DNA from: Branchiostoma floridae | Taxonomy: Eukaryota; Chordata; Leptocardii; Amphioxiformes; Branchiostomatidae | Assembly (NCBI RefSeq): GCF_000003815.2 | Contig: NC_049988.1 | Location: 6,375,174-6,411,796 of the forward strand | Reading direction: 5' to 3' | DNA length: 36,623 nt | In this document: piece by piece, positions 33,201 to 36,623 of the stretch | Layout of the letters: each line of letters opens with the position of its first letter | How positions within the stretch are numbered: position 1 is the first letter of the stretch | Translations under genes and position numbers: made by a program | Notes under the pieces: model-generated | What the model saw: only the letters and a program-made list of their open reading frames with translations | The model's database searches: none | Told to the model about the DNA's origin: nothing

Positions 33201-35992
33201 TCCCCGAACTCTAGTTTTTATTTTATTTATTTGTCTCCTCATGTAGAAAGGTTGTGCAGATAACGTACGTCCATCCCACTTGACCTCCAGGCCAATGACA
33301 CTTGACACGATGACGTAGATGCCTGACTTGTGAATGACCAATCCTGTGCCGTTATATGCCTTGGGAGGGAGGATCGGCACATCGTTCACTGTCACCTAAA
33401 AAGTAACAAGAGCTTCTGAAAAAAGCTAGTCTTTCGCTAACTTATATTGTGTAGGTAAAATTGTTTGGCATAGTTTGGTCAAGCGTGGGTGCCAAGTCTG
33501 CAACGTTGGCAGCTCTGGCACAGTTTGGTCAAGTGCTAGGTTATATAACTGTTTAGTAAGGTAGTGGTAAGTAATGATTAAAATGTGACACTTAATTGTG
33601 TAATGTGTGTTTAAGAGGTCGACGGCATATGGTAGCGTGGCGTTCCTGAAGCGTGATGTTTGGCATTTAAACTGTCTAAGGTTGTCAGCATTATGAAAGT
33701 GCACTGTAGTAATCAAATTTATCAGTAGATGTGTCCTGAATTTCTGCAAGAACAAACAAAGTATTGTCACCATAAACAACTGAACATAAAATATTAACAT
33801 GGCATATACAGTAATGGAAATATTTTTTTTAATGGCAAGATCATATGAAAGGTAGATATTTTAAACTAAAACAGGTCCGTGGTATGTTTAATGGAACGTT
33901 TCGTTTCTTTTAGTAACGCAATTATGCTTTTACTTGACGGAGTCGTGACGTCACGCGTCAGACTCACTCCGTCGAGCTCGGTCAGAATCTTCCCTTTCGA
34001 AATTATAAATTAAATGTGGGTAATTCTATTTTCAACGCATCCGAGGGCTACTATTTTGCTGAAAGAAGTTTGTTACACGAAAATAGCCTGAAATTTCTTA
34101 GAGTAAGAAATTTCCGAATACGCCCCCCTCCCACACCATGTCAGATGCGGCGCACGCATCTTACACAATTCTAGATTTTGTAGCGGTGATTTTCCATAAA
34201 ACAAAGTAAATGACATGTCAAACTGTTCTCTACAATGTCCGTTTTATTATAACCAAACAGCGAACATGTTAGTTTATAAATTGTATACAATCTTACGAAG
34301 AAATCCTCACCGTTCACATCCGTCTCTGCAAATTCCTGCTTATAAGCCATACAGAAACCAAGCAGCACATTCATGGTAGGCCGATACGTATGTCATAACG
34401 TTACATACCGTCGAATCTGCAGGGTAGAATATCTCGCTAGCACGATATGGCATGGACCGCAAACCAAGCAGCACATTCATGGTAGGCCGATACGTATGTC
34501 ATAACGTTACATACCGTCGAATCTACAGGGTAGAATATCTCGCTAGCACGGTATGGCATGGTCGACCCGGACGGACGGACGGACGGACAGACGGACAGAA
34601 ATCTAATATCGGTCTGATTGCCTTTCGCCGCGGAAGCGCGGCGAAAGACAAAAAAAGAAACTAAATTATAAAAGGTTATTGATTAACTTTTTCATTATAT
34701 AAGTTATAAATTAAAATGAACTTTCCAGCAAAAATCAGTAGTTCAATGTTTATTTGACCAATATGTTAACTAAACATAATATTTATATTCAACCGGGACG
34801 AGGGGGGATACACGCTTAGCCACGTTTGGGATTGTTTTCTCACCGCAAAAGCGCCACCTACATCGGCTAATATAGCGGTGAGAAGCAGAACTCCAAGTAG
34901 AAGCTATGACGAAGTTGTCGTAGAGACTTCGAAACGTCAGGAATGTAAATACCTGCTGGTTGTGTAAAAAGAACTCTCCTATATCCTATATCCTATATCC
35001 TACCAACCTGATGAAACTATTTTCGGAAATACGTTAACTGCTTTCTTGTAAAGTCTTAAGAGTCGTTTGAGCATACCTTTCTTCCTCTTACAAGGCTGAT
35101 GACCGTACTGCCTATGATGATAGTAACGGACTTGGTACAGGTGACGCCGCTGGTACCACACGGTACGTTCTCCGCCGTGATGGCGAACTCGTTCGTTACC
35201 AGGTCCTTACTCAGGATGTAGTTACATCCGCCCTGGAAGGAGAAGGACTTGCCGTCGAACGTGATGTAGTGGGGGTCCCCGCTAGCGATGCACACCCCCG
35301 CGCACTTGTTGTCGGAGCACTCCCAGTGTCGGCCTTTACATACACTTTGGGGGAAGATTTTTGTACATGTGTTATGAAAGAGCTAAACTTTAACTAACCA
35401 TCACTGAAGATAGTTGAGACTTGCCAAAGTTTTCGGCTAACTCCAACAGCCTTGTTCACGACATGGACCCGTCTATTGCAGCTTAGGGAACCTGACGTTT
35501 GAGACACGTGACTACAGCAGTGGGTCGTACGTGCAGGACAACCTGTGTCGCCCCCCGTCACGCCAACCCCAGTCTCGAAAATTTGGGTAAGTCCTACTAT
35601 CTTAACTATCTACATGATGGTAGTTTTATTAGTTTTCATTTTAAATTGTGATGAATCATTGACTACTAGGTTCTTTATTACCAAATAACCTAGTTGTAAA
35701 GATAAAGACAGAGATTAAGGGAAATTTAAAAAAAAAATTATTAATGAAGGTTAAACATCTTGGTAAACGAATTCAATCTCCACTGGATAAGATTTAAAGA
35801 TTACTTCTTGACGTTTCAAGTGACATCCTTCACTTCTTCAGCATCATTAGAATCGAACATGTTGTTCAAAGTGAACTTTGGAACTACATATACTTACCAG
35901 ATATTGCAGTCCTTTGTGATGGTCTCTCCCCTCTGATGCTTTTTCAAGCCATGATGACAAGGGCAGTTCTCTGGTAGAATGCAATAGTCCTC
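15126..35992 (-). CDS. SCO-spondin-like secreted multidomain protein, partial (25 exons)
   Basis: Twenty-five minus-strand exons with GT-AG borders and fully matching phases join into one open frame of 3296 nt, about 1098 residues. The domain order is TIL/VWC end, VWD, C8, TIL, VWC-like, eleven LDLa, TSP1, TSP1, TIL, VWC start. This VWD-C8-TIL to LDLa cluster to TSP1 order is that of SCO-spondin, the extracellular glycoprotein that builds Reissner's fiber; mucins, otogelin and VWF lack the LDLa-TSP1 part. The VWD here is probably the last of the three expected, since an LDLa cluster follows. The EMI domain, earlier VWDs and signal peptide should lie beyond 36623. The long TSP1-rich C-terminus should lie left of 15126, where the contig stops. 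From the first LDLa exon to the second TSP1, modules sit on phase 1-1 exons apart from one split LDLa. N-glycosylation sequons occur (NGTG, NITC, NMTT, NTTT, NRTC). All exons keep the frame and domain cysteines, so the gene looks functional. Membership in the VWD/LDLa/TSP1 group is sure; orthology to SCO-spondin is likely. Confidence 0.92.
15256..15836 (-). other. SCO-spondin intron with a TCTAGA minisatellite
   Basis: At about 15420-15655 a short degenerate unit recurs, built on GTCTAGAC plus 6-12 variable bases (GATGGAGT, CATTGTG, CTTGTG). It gives at least ten TCTAGA or near sites. The rest shows nothing recognisable. Confidence 0.7.
15837..15953 (-). CDS. SCO-spondin exon 24: TIL domain
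   Basis: [20 protein letters not shown] then [19 protein letters not shown] is a TIL module directly after TSP1. The 117-bp exon is phase 1-1. A 96-bp tandem copy of its 5' part and acceptor lies upstream, so an in-frame longer form ending at 16049 is possible. Confidence 0.92.
15887..16082. repeat. 96-bp tandem duplication covering an exon edge
   Basis: GGTCAGTGGA plus the 5' part of exon 24, its acceptor and an (AAAC)n tail are present at about 15890-15983 and again at 15985-16080. A third GGTCAGTGGA stub follows at 16085. Exon-end positions 15953 and 16049 differ by exactly 96 bp. Confidence 0.9.
16210..16392 (-). CDS. SCO-spondin exon 23: TSP1 module 2
   Basis: [20 protein letters not shown] then [20 protein letters not shown] and LKACNRTC. 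Three spaced tryptophans are kept, but CTSGC replaces the usual CSxTCG. Phase 1-1, 183 bp. Confidence 0.92.
16430..17190. repeat. Degenerate intronic tandem repeat
   Basis: Diverged units of roughly 60-80 bp are built from CACCTCTACATAAGGACCA, then TGGCCATTGATATACAG, then CAAACC.GTACTAGTG. Copies are recognisable near 16803, 16849, 16922, 17030, 17090 and 17150. The hAT-like MITE sits inside one unit. Confidence 0.7.
16460..16802. mobile_element. 343-bp hAT-like MITE with ATAAG duplication
   Basis: It starts CAGGGTTGGACAAGT and ends with the reverse complement ACTTGTCCAACCCTG. The ends are flanked by ATAAG at 16455-16459 and 16803-16807. Internal sub-terminal GGGCAAGTG motifs repeat in both orientations. 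Removing the element and one ATAAG restores CTCTACATAAGGACCACTG, the consensus of the surrounding repeat. CAGGG ends are typical of hAT elements, which usually make 8-bp duplications, so the superfamily call is tentative. Confidence 0.85.
17278..17448 (-). CDS. SCO-spondin exon 22: TSP1 module 1
   Basis: [20 protein letters not shown] is a textbook TSP1 start, with a WxxW C-mannosylation site and CSATCG. It is followed by [11 protein letters not shown] and [13 protein letters not shown]. Phase 1-1, 171 bp. Its 5' edge including the acceptor is repeated in the intron. Confidence 0.94.
17424..17576. repeat. Three-fold repeat of exon 22 edge
   Basis: CAGGGGGACCACTGGTTAAA plus ACCACCTGTCAGGGAAA, which spans the end of exon 22 and its acceptor, is repeated with changes at about 17464 and 17532. 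The third copy keeps an AG acceptor (CCCTAACAG). Confidence 0.85.
17580..18059 (-). other. SCO-spondin intron 21, with hairpin
   Basis: It is AT-rich with a short ATATATGACAACTAT duplication near 17759-17793, and it contains the hairpin at 17847-17920. Nothing else is recognised. Confidence 0.5.
17847..17920. repeat. Near-perfect 34-bp inverted repeat (hairpin)
   Basis: GTGGAAAAACTAAACTTTAC at 17847 pairs with GTAAAGTTTAGTTTTTCCAC ending at 17920. The arms are 34 bp with one mismatch around a 6-bp loop. It may be a tiny foldback element; no target-site duplication was identified. Confidence 0.9.
18060..18275 (-). CDS. SCO-spondin exon 21: Thr-rich linker and divergent LDLa 11
   Basis: About 25 residues rich in Thr/Val/Ser ([20 protein letters not shown]) precede [18 protein letters not shown] then [19 protein letters not shown]. 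The usual CDG is NQV, and an insertion (VETYDWI) stretches the calcium loop, though SDE survives. Phase 1-1, 216 bp. Confidence 0.9.
18276..19550 (-). other. SCO-spondin intron 20
   Basis: A weak tandem repeat starts with TTCCCTGACCTTGGTGCTGA at about 18684, 18777 and 18908 and includes TTGGCAA. It also holds the worn MITE at 19131-19345. No exon was seen. Confidence 0.5.
19131..19345. mobile_element. Worn MITE related to that at 28938
   Basis: The left end CACCTTTATCCATGGGTAAC pairs imperfectly with the right end reading GGTCACCCCGCATATAAAGG. An internal AGGGATATCAAGT and ACTTGATATCCCT form a second nested inverted pair. Order and motifs match the copy at 28938-29122. Confidence 0.6.
19551..19658 (-). 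CDS. SCO-spondin exon 20: LDLa 10
   Basis: [20 protein letters not shown] then [15 protein letters not shown], canonical with one sequon (NIT). Phase 1-1, 108 bp, the shortest single-exon LDLa here. Confidence 0.92.
20216..20338 (-). CDS. SCO-spondin exon 19: LDLa 9
   Basis: [20 protein letters not shown] then [19 protein letters not shown]. Gln replaces the usual Asp before the cysteine (CDGVPQC); the SDE is kept. Phase 1-1, 123 bp. Confidence 0.92.
20339..21842 (-). other. SCO-spondin introns around LDLa 8
   Basis: A 20-bp tandem duplication (CGAAAATGTAGTTTAACCAA, twice) lies at about 20353-20392, next to the exon 19 acceptor. About 21600-21750 contains a very worn relative of the MITE at 28938 (TTTAGGGATAACTG, TAATATTTTCAA, CCTAAATGCACTG). 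Otherwise nothing is recognised. Confidence 0.45.
21115..21225 (-). CDS. SCO-spondin exon 18: LDLa 8
   Basis: [20 protein letters not shown] then [18 protein letters not shown] Glu replaces the usual Asp before the fourth cysteine (CDGEVEC). Phase 1-1, 111 bp. Confidence 0.92.
21843..22019 (-). CDS. SCO-spondin exon 17: LDLa 7, Thr/Ser-rich linker
   Basis: [20 protein letters not shown] then [16 protein letters not shown], followed by [20 protein letters not shown], a likely O-glycosylated spacer. Phase 1-1, 177 bp. Confidence 0.92.
22497..22628 (-). CDS. SCO-spondin exon 16: LDLa 6
   Basis: [20 protein letters not shown] then [20 protein letters not shown]. It is a canonical calcium motif, phase 1-1, 132 bp. 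It has no in-frame Met. Confidence 0.92.
22863..23240. repeat. Exact 192-bp tandem duplication in an intron
   Basis: Starting CTTGTTGTTAATTTAAAG, the segment 22863-23054 repeats at 23055 and stays identical for about 184 bases, to CTGCAGTGTGCA. No differences were seen by eye. It contains no exon. Confidence 0.92.
23384..23471 (-). CDS. SCO-spondin exon 15: LDLa 5, second half, short linker
   Basis: [18 protein letters not shown] completes the module begun in exon 14, then [12 protein letters not shown] forms a small Thr-rich linker with one sequon. 88 bp, phase 0 in and 1 out. Confidence 0.9.
23614..23669 (-). CDS. SCO-spondin exon 14: LDLa 5, first half
   Basis: This 56-bp exon encodes [18 protein letters not shown]. 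It leaves in phase 0, unlike all other LDLa exons here, because an intron of 142 bp splits this module. The donor is CAG|GTATAC. Confidence 0.88.
24073..24189 (-). CDS. SCO-spondin exon 13: LDLa 4
   Basis: [20 protein letters not shown] then [17 protein letters not shown], phase 1-1, 117 bp. It has no internal start, so it is found only by domain pattern and splice sites. Confidence 0.92.
24190..25370 (-). other. SCO-spondin introns around LDLa 3
   Basis: Introns 24190-24825 and 24949-25370 show no further exon, element or repeat that I can support. Confidence 0.5.
24826..24948 (-). CDS. SCO-spondin exon 12: LDLa 3
   Basis: [20 protein letters not shown] then [20 protein letters not shown] is a canonical LDLa with a 2-residue insertion before SDE. 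Phase 1-1, 123 bp. Confidence 0.93.
25371..25484 (-). CDS. SCO-spondin exon 11: LDLa 2
   Basis: [20 protein letters not shown] then [17 protein letters not shown] is a canonical LDLa with a full DxSDE calcium motif. Phase 1-1, 114 bp. Confidence 0.93.
25935..26144. mobile_element. 210-bp MITE with TA duplication beside an exon
   Basis: Left CTGTAAATG...TTTGCGGTGG and right CCGCAAACTTAAATGCATTT plus AACAG form imperfect terminal inverted repeats, flanked by TA (25933-25934 and 26145-26146). Several GCGGTGGTTTT/AAAACCACCGC-like internal inversions occur. The right end is 10 bp from exon 10 (LDLa 1), just inside its donor consensus. TA duplication fits a Tc1/mariner-type origin. Confidence 0.75.
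26155..26268 (-). CDS. SCO-spondin exon 10: LDLa 1
   Basis: [20 protein letters not shown] then [16 protein letters not shown] has six cysteines and the acidic calcium cage (CDG..DC....DE). It is a phase 1-1 exon of 114 bp. A 210-bp MITE ends 10 bp past its splice site. Confidence 0.93.
26269..27262 (-). other. SCO-spondin introns flanking the micro-exon
   Basis: A 20-bp tandem duplication TTTAAAAGTTTGGTCAGTTG lies at about 26527-26567. Nothing else is recognised apart from exon 9. Confidence 0.5.
26628..26674 (-). CDS. SCO-spondin exon 9: 47-bp micro-exon, VWC-like end
   Basis: It encodes [15 protein letters not shown], typical of the CxCxxxxWxC end before the LDLa cluster. It is recognised by phase matching on both sides (2 in, 1 out), a TATTTGCAG acceptor and a GTGTGTATG donor. 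It is too short to stand out as an open frame. Confidence 0.85.
27263..27356 (-). CDS. SCO-spondin exon 8: TIL end and VWC-like start
   Basis: [20 protein letters not shown] then [10 protein letters not shown] is the part of a TIL-VWC unit after the GCxCPxG core. Phase 1 in, TG out; joined to exon 9 it gives [13 protein letters not shown]. Confidence 0.9.
27840..28199. mobile_element. 360-bp PIF/Harbinger-like MITE, TAA duplication
   Basis: It begins GGCCACACCAATTTAATTTC and continues TTGGTTCACGGATT. It ends with the reverse complement (AATCCGTGAACCAAGAAATT, AAGTTGGTGTGGCC), giving about 34-bp terminal repeats with one mismatch. TAA lies at 27837-27839 and 28200-28202. The 3-bp TWA duplication and GGCC start fit PIF/Harbinger. 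The interior is AT-rich without an ORF. Confidence 0.88.
28217..28366 (-). CDS. SCO-spondin exon 7: TIL domain
   Basis: [20 protein letters not shown] then [17 protein letters not shown] is a trypsin-inhibitor-like cysteine-rich module following C8. This 150-bp exon is phase 1-1. Its donor lies 15 bp from the target-site duplication of the Harbinger-like MITE at 27840-28199. Confidence 0.93.
28799..28908 (-). CDS. SCO-spondin exon 6: C8 end
   Basis: [20 protein letters not shown] and then C...[12 protein letters not shown] complete the C8 module (CxCxxAISxYAxxC) and lead into the first cysteine of TIL. The splice to exon 7 gives ELCPMQC. Confidence 0.93.
28938..29122. mobile_element. 185-bp MITE with TA duplication
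   Basis: It begins ACGCTAGTTCACCTTTATC and ends GGATAAAGGCAAACTAGCGT, with TA on each side (28936-28937 and 29123-29124). ATTTAGGG and CCCTAAAT plus CAACGGATATAGGTTACCCC are the internal parts shared with 19131-19345. Confidence 0.8.
29125..29760. other. Intron 5, repeat debris
   Basis: Next to the MITE, TTTGATTTGATTTATTTT (about 29136-29153) reads as an AATAAATCAAATCAAA tail on the minus strand, so a LINE 3' stub may lie at about 29136-29230. Near 29680-29720, GTACCGGTTTTGTACCGGTA and CATCCCTGG resemble the end of a worn hAT-like element. Confidence 0.35.
29761..29885 (-). CDS. SCO-spondin exon 5: C8 domain, first part
   Basis: [20 protein letters not shown] and then [20 protein letters not shown] follow the C8 pattern (C..L.....F..CH..V....Y...C..D.C). 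Phase 0 in, phase 2 out. The acceptor CCAATGAAG has a weak pyrimidine tract, but it is the only one nearby that keeps the frame with exon 4. Confidence 0.9.
29886..31069 (-). other. Intron 4, no exon recognised
   Basis: ATCGAATCAACATGGCCTAA near 30210-30230 matches the repeat end near 6213-6230. The open frames here are short and unconvincing. Phase matching of exons 4 and 5 leaves no need for another exon. Confidence 0.5.
31070..31269 (-). CDS. SCO-spondin exon 4: C-terminal VWD
   Basis: This 200-bp exon encodes [20 protein letters not shown] then [10 protein letters not shown], the GLCGNYDG hallmark that closes VWD modules. [11 protein letters not shown] and C.....PPTMHPC follow toward C8. 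Phase 1 in, phase 0 out (TGCAAG|GTAAAA). Confidence 0.93.
31929..32407. mobile_element. 479-bp piggyBac-like MITE with TTAA duplication
   Basis: GGTCTCATTGATG at the left and CATCAATGAGACC at the right are exact inverted repeats, directly bordered by TTAA at 31925-31928 and 32408-32411. TTAA is the piggyBac target. The interior has no transposase frame. Confidence 0.75.
32821..33058 (+). mobile_element. LINE 3'-end fragment, plus strand
   Basis: Translation gives [29 protein letters not shown], then after a frameshift [20 protein letters not shown] and PYAVDLLN. This is the characteristic C-terminus of CR1/L2-like reverse transcriptases. It is truncated and frameshifted. Its last 128 bp equal the reverse complement of 33568-33695. 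Confidence 0.7.
32931..33695. repeat. 128-bp identical inverted repeat around VWD exon 3
   Basis: The arms 32931-33058 and 33568-33695 are reverse complements with no mismatch seen. They are separated by 509 bp that contains exon 3 (33269-33395). Confidence 0.9.
33269..33395 (-). CDS. SCO-spondin exon 3: central VWD
   Basis: This 127-bp exon encodes [19 protein letters not shown] and then [26 protein letters not shown] is the conserved VWD core. It enters in phase 0 after LVRGRK and exits phase 1, giving WDGQTRVYVKL across the splice. A 128-bp identical inverted repeat flanks it in the introns. Confidence 0.92.
33426..33740 (-). mobile_element. LINE 3'-end fragment, minus strand
   Basis: The minus-strand frame includes [31 protein letters not shown] and ends [20 protein letters not shown] before a stop at 33426-33428. 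It is the same LINE family as 32821-33058 in the opposite orientation. The section 33568-33695 is identical to the other arm. Confidence 0.65.
34355..34563. repeat. 106-bp tandem duplication
   Basis: AAACCAAGCAGCACATTCAT and the following ~85 bp occur at 34355-34460 and 34461-34563 with about two differences. A GGAC microsatellite (34569-34600) follows directly. Confidence 0.9.
34622..34647. repeat. 11-bp GC-rich hairpin
   Basis: CTTTCGCCGCG and CGCGGCGAAAG are perfect inverted arms around GAAG. Together with the preceding GGAC repeat it probably marks a transposon end. Confidence 0.85.
35077..35344 (-). CDS. SCO-spondin exon 2: VWC end and N-terminal half of VWD
   Basis: This 268-bp exon encodes [20 protein letters not shown] and then the VWD start [20 protein letters not shown], through [24 protein letters not shown] is the VWD signature, including acidic residues of the calcium site. 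It ends LVRGRK in phase 0 and reads directly into exon 3. Confidence 0.93.
35482..35586 (+). CDS. Possible plus-strand exon of unknown identity
   Basis: Between TCTATTGCAG and TTTGG|GTAAGTCC lies a 105-bp open stretch. It encodes [20 protein letters not shown] then [14 protein letters not shown]. Base composition is more coding-like (GC-rich) than the intron around it. It lies inside intron 1 of the minus-strand gene. I recognise no family and no partner exon. It may be a nested gene's exon, a retroposed fragment or chance. Confidence 0.3.
35898..35992 (-). CDS. SCO-spondin exon 1 of window: TIL end and VWC start
   Basis: Phase 0 in, TG out. It encodes [20 protein letters not shown] followed by [12 protein letters not shown], the end of a trypsin-inhibitor-like module and the start of a VWC-like one. 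The acceptor is CACTCTAG and the donor GTAAGTAT. Coding sequence must continue upstream, but no earlier exon is seen up to 36623. Confidence 0.85.
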
Positions 35993-36550
35993 CTAGAGTG
36001 TGGAACAGAAAAGAAGAACAGTGAACTTTAGAAAGAAGTCATCATGATGTTATTCTGTGTTCCAAGAGATTGCATTATGTCCAGGTAAACAGGCTTGAAA
36101 TATACCATCAAGACTTCACAAACATTGGGTAAAATCATACGGGGCATTTGTTCAATACTATCATACTATAGTCATTGATGAAAGGCAGTCCCATGCTCTT
36201 TTTGAGGCCGTATAAAAGTAACGTTCTGTCTTGACAACTATATTGGAAAGTGGGGTCAAATACTCTCCTACCGCCCGCTTTTACCTCCCCAATCGAACTC
36301 AGATACCCATTTTTTTACAATTTGGAGTGAGAAATATCGTGGTAAGAACCCAATGTGCAATTTCGGTCGCATGTCAGAGGGTTCAAACTCAAGACCTCTT
36401 GGTTGTGGGCCAAACATCCTAACTGTTACGTCAACACGACTCTAAGTCAGTAATATGTCCAAATTTACGTGTAGGGTATTTTTTTCTTGTCTACTTATGT
36501 GTAACACCATGCCATCCAGACAGGGACGACCCAGAAGCGGTGTACCGAAA
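35993..36550. other. Intron upstream of the first visible exon
   Basis: No SCO-spondin exon, element or repeat is recognised. Exon 1 starts in phase 0, so the previous exon lies beyond the window. Confidence 0.5.
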
Positions 36551-36623
36551 GTGCGAAAAGGAACGAAAAGGAACGAAAAGGAACGAAAAGGAACGAAAAG
36601 GAACGAAAAGGAACGAAAAGGAA
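36551..36623. repeat. 10-bp microsatellite (GAACGAAAAG)n
   Basis: Six perfect units from 36561, after one variant unit at 36551, run off the right end of the window. The true array length is unknown. Confidence 0.95.

Larger units (their letters stand above)
33796..35076 (-). other. Rest of SCO-spondin intron 2
   Basis: A palindrome at 33936-33973 (GACGGAGT...ACTCCGTC) encloses CGTGACGTCACG, a CRE-like site at 33944-33955. Repeats at 34355-34647 are listed separately. A TCCTATATCCTATATCCTA microsatellite lies at about 34977-35001. No additional exon is needed by phase. Confidence 0.5.

Noticed and set aside
34171-34374. 67-residue minus-strand open frame as a SCO-spondin exon
   Set aside because: Exons 2 and 3 already join in phase with intact VWD sequence, no domain is seen, and part of it lies in a tandem duplication.

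Overview
The window looks like nuclear DNA of an invertebrate chordate, most likely a cephalochordate (amphioxus). The reasons are a many-exon gene with GT-AG introns that encodes an SCO-spondin-type protein, a glutathione S-transferase omega exon, several non-LTR retrotransposons, small inverted-repeat transposons and ~200-bp satellite arrays. There are no bacterial operons, CRISPR arrays or recognisable tRNA/rRNA genes. The species call is inference and was not checked by a search.

Three sequence blocks are separated by two gaps of exactly 100 N (9892-9991 and 15016-15115). Block 1 (1-9891) is repeat-rich. It holds a ~205-bp satellite (1-1228), a second satellite family mixed with LINE 3' ends (1229-2360), a minus-strand CR1/jockey-like LINE with an intact reverse transcriptase (about 3545-5584), one possible host exon on the minus strand (5709-5935) and another satellite array (8050-9891) sharing a core with the second one. 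Block 2 (9992-15015) holds one GST-omega exon on the plus strand (10631-10853) and a large minus-strand APE/RT LINE (about 11367-14990) broken by three N runs of estimated length.

Block 3 (15116-36623) is the main content: 25 consecutive minus-strand exons (35992 down to 15126) of one secreted multidomain gene. All junction phases agree, and the exons join into one open frame of 3296 nt (about 1098 residues). The domain order is TIL/VWC end, VWD, C8, TIL, VWC-like, eleven LDLa modules, a Thr-rich linker inside the last LDLa exon, two TSP1 modules, and TIL/VWC start. This matches the middle of SCO-spondin, the large glycoprotein secreted by floor plate and subcommissural organ that forms Reissner's fiber. 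Both ends of the gene lie outside block 3.

The introns of block 3 carry MITEs with recognisable target-site duplications (TA, TAA, TTAA, ATAAG), LINE 3' fragments, a 128-bp identical inverted repeat on both sides of one VWD exon, and tandem duplications that include splice acceptors. I found no new multi-gene system. The most notable points are the in-frame duplicated exon edge at 15837-16049, the inverted repeat around the VWD exon, and the doubtful placement of the GST-omega block next to SCO-spondin.
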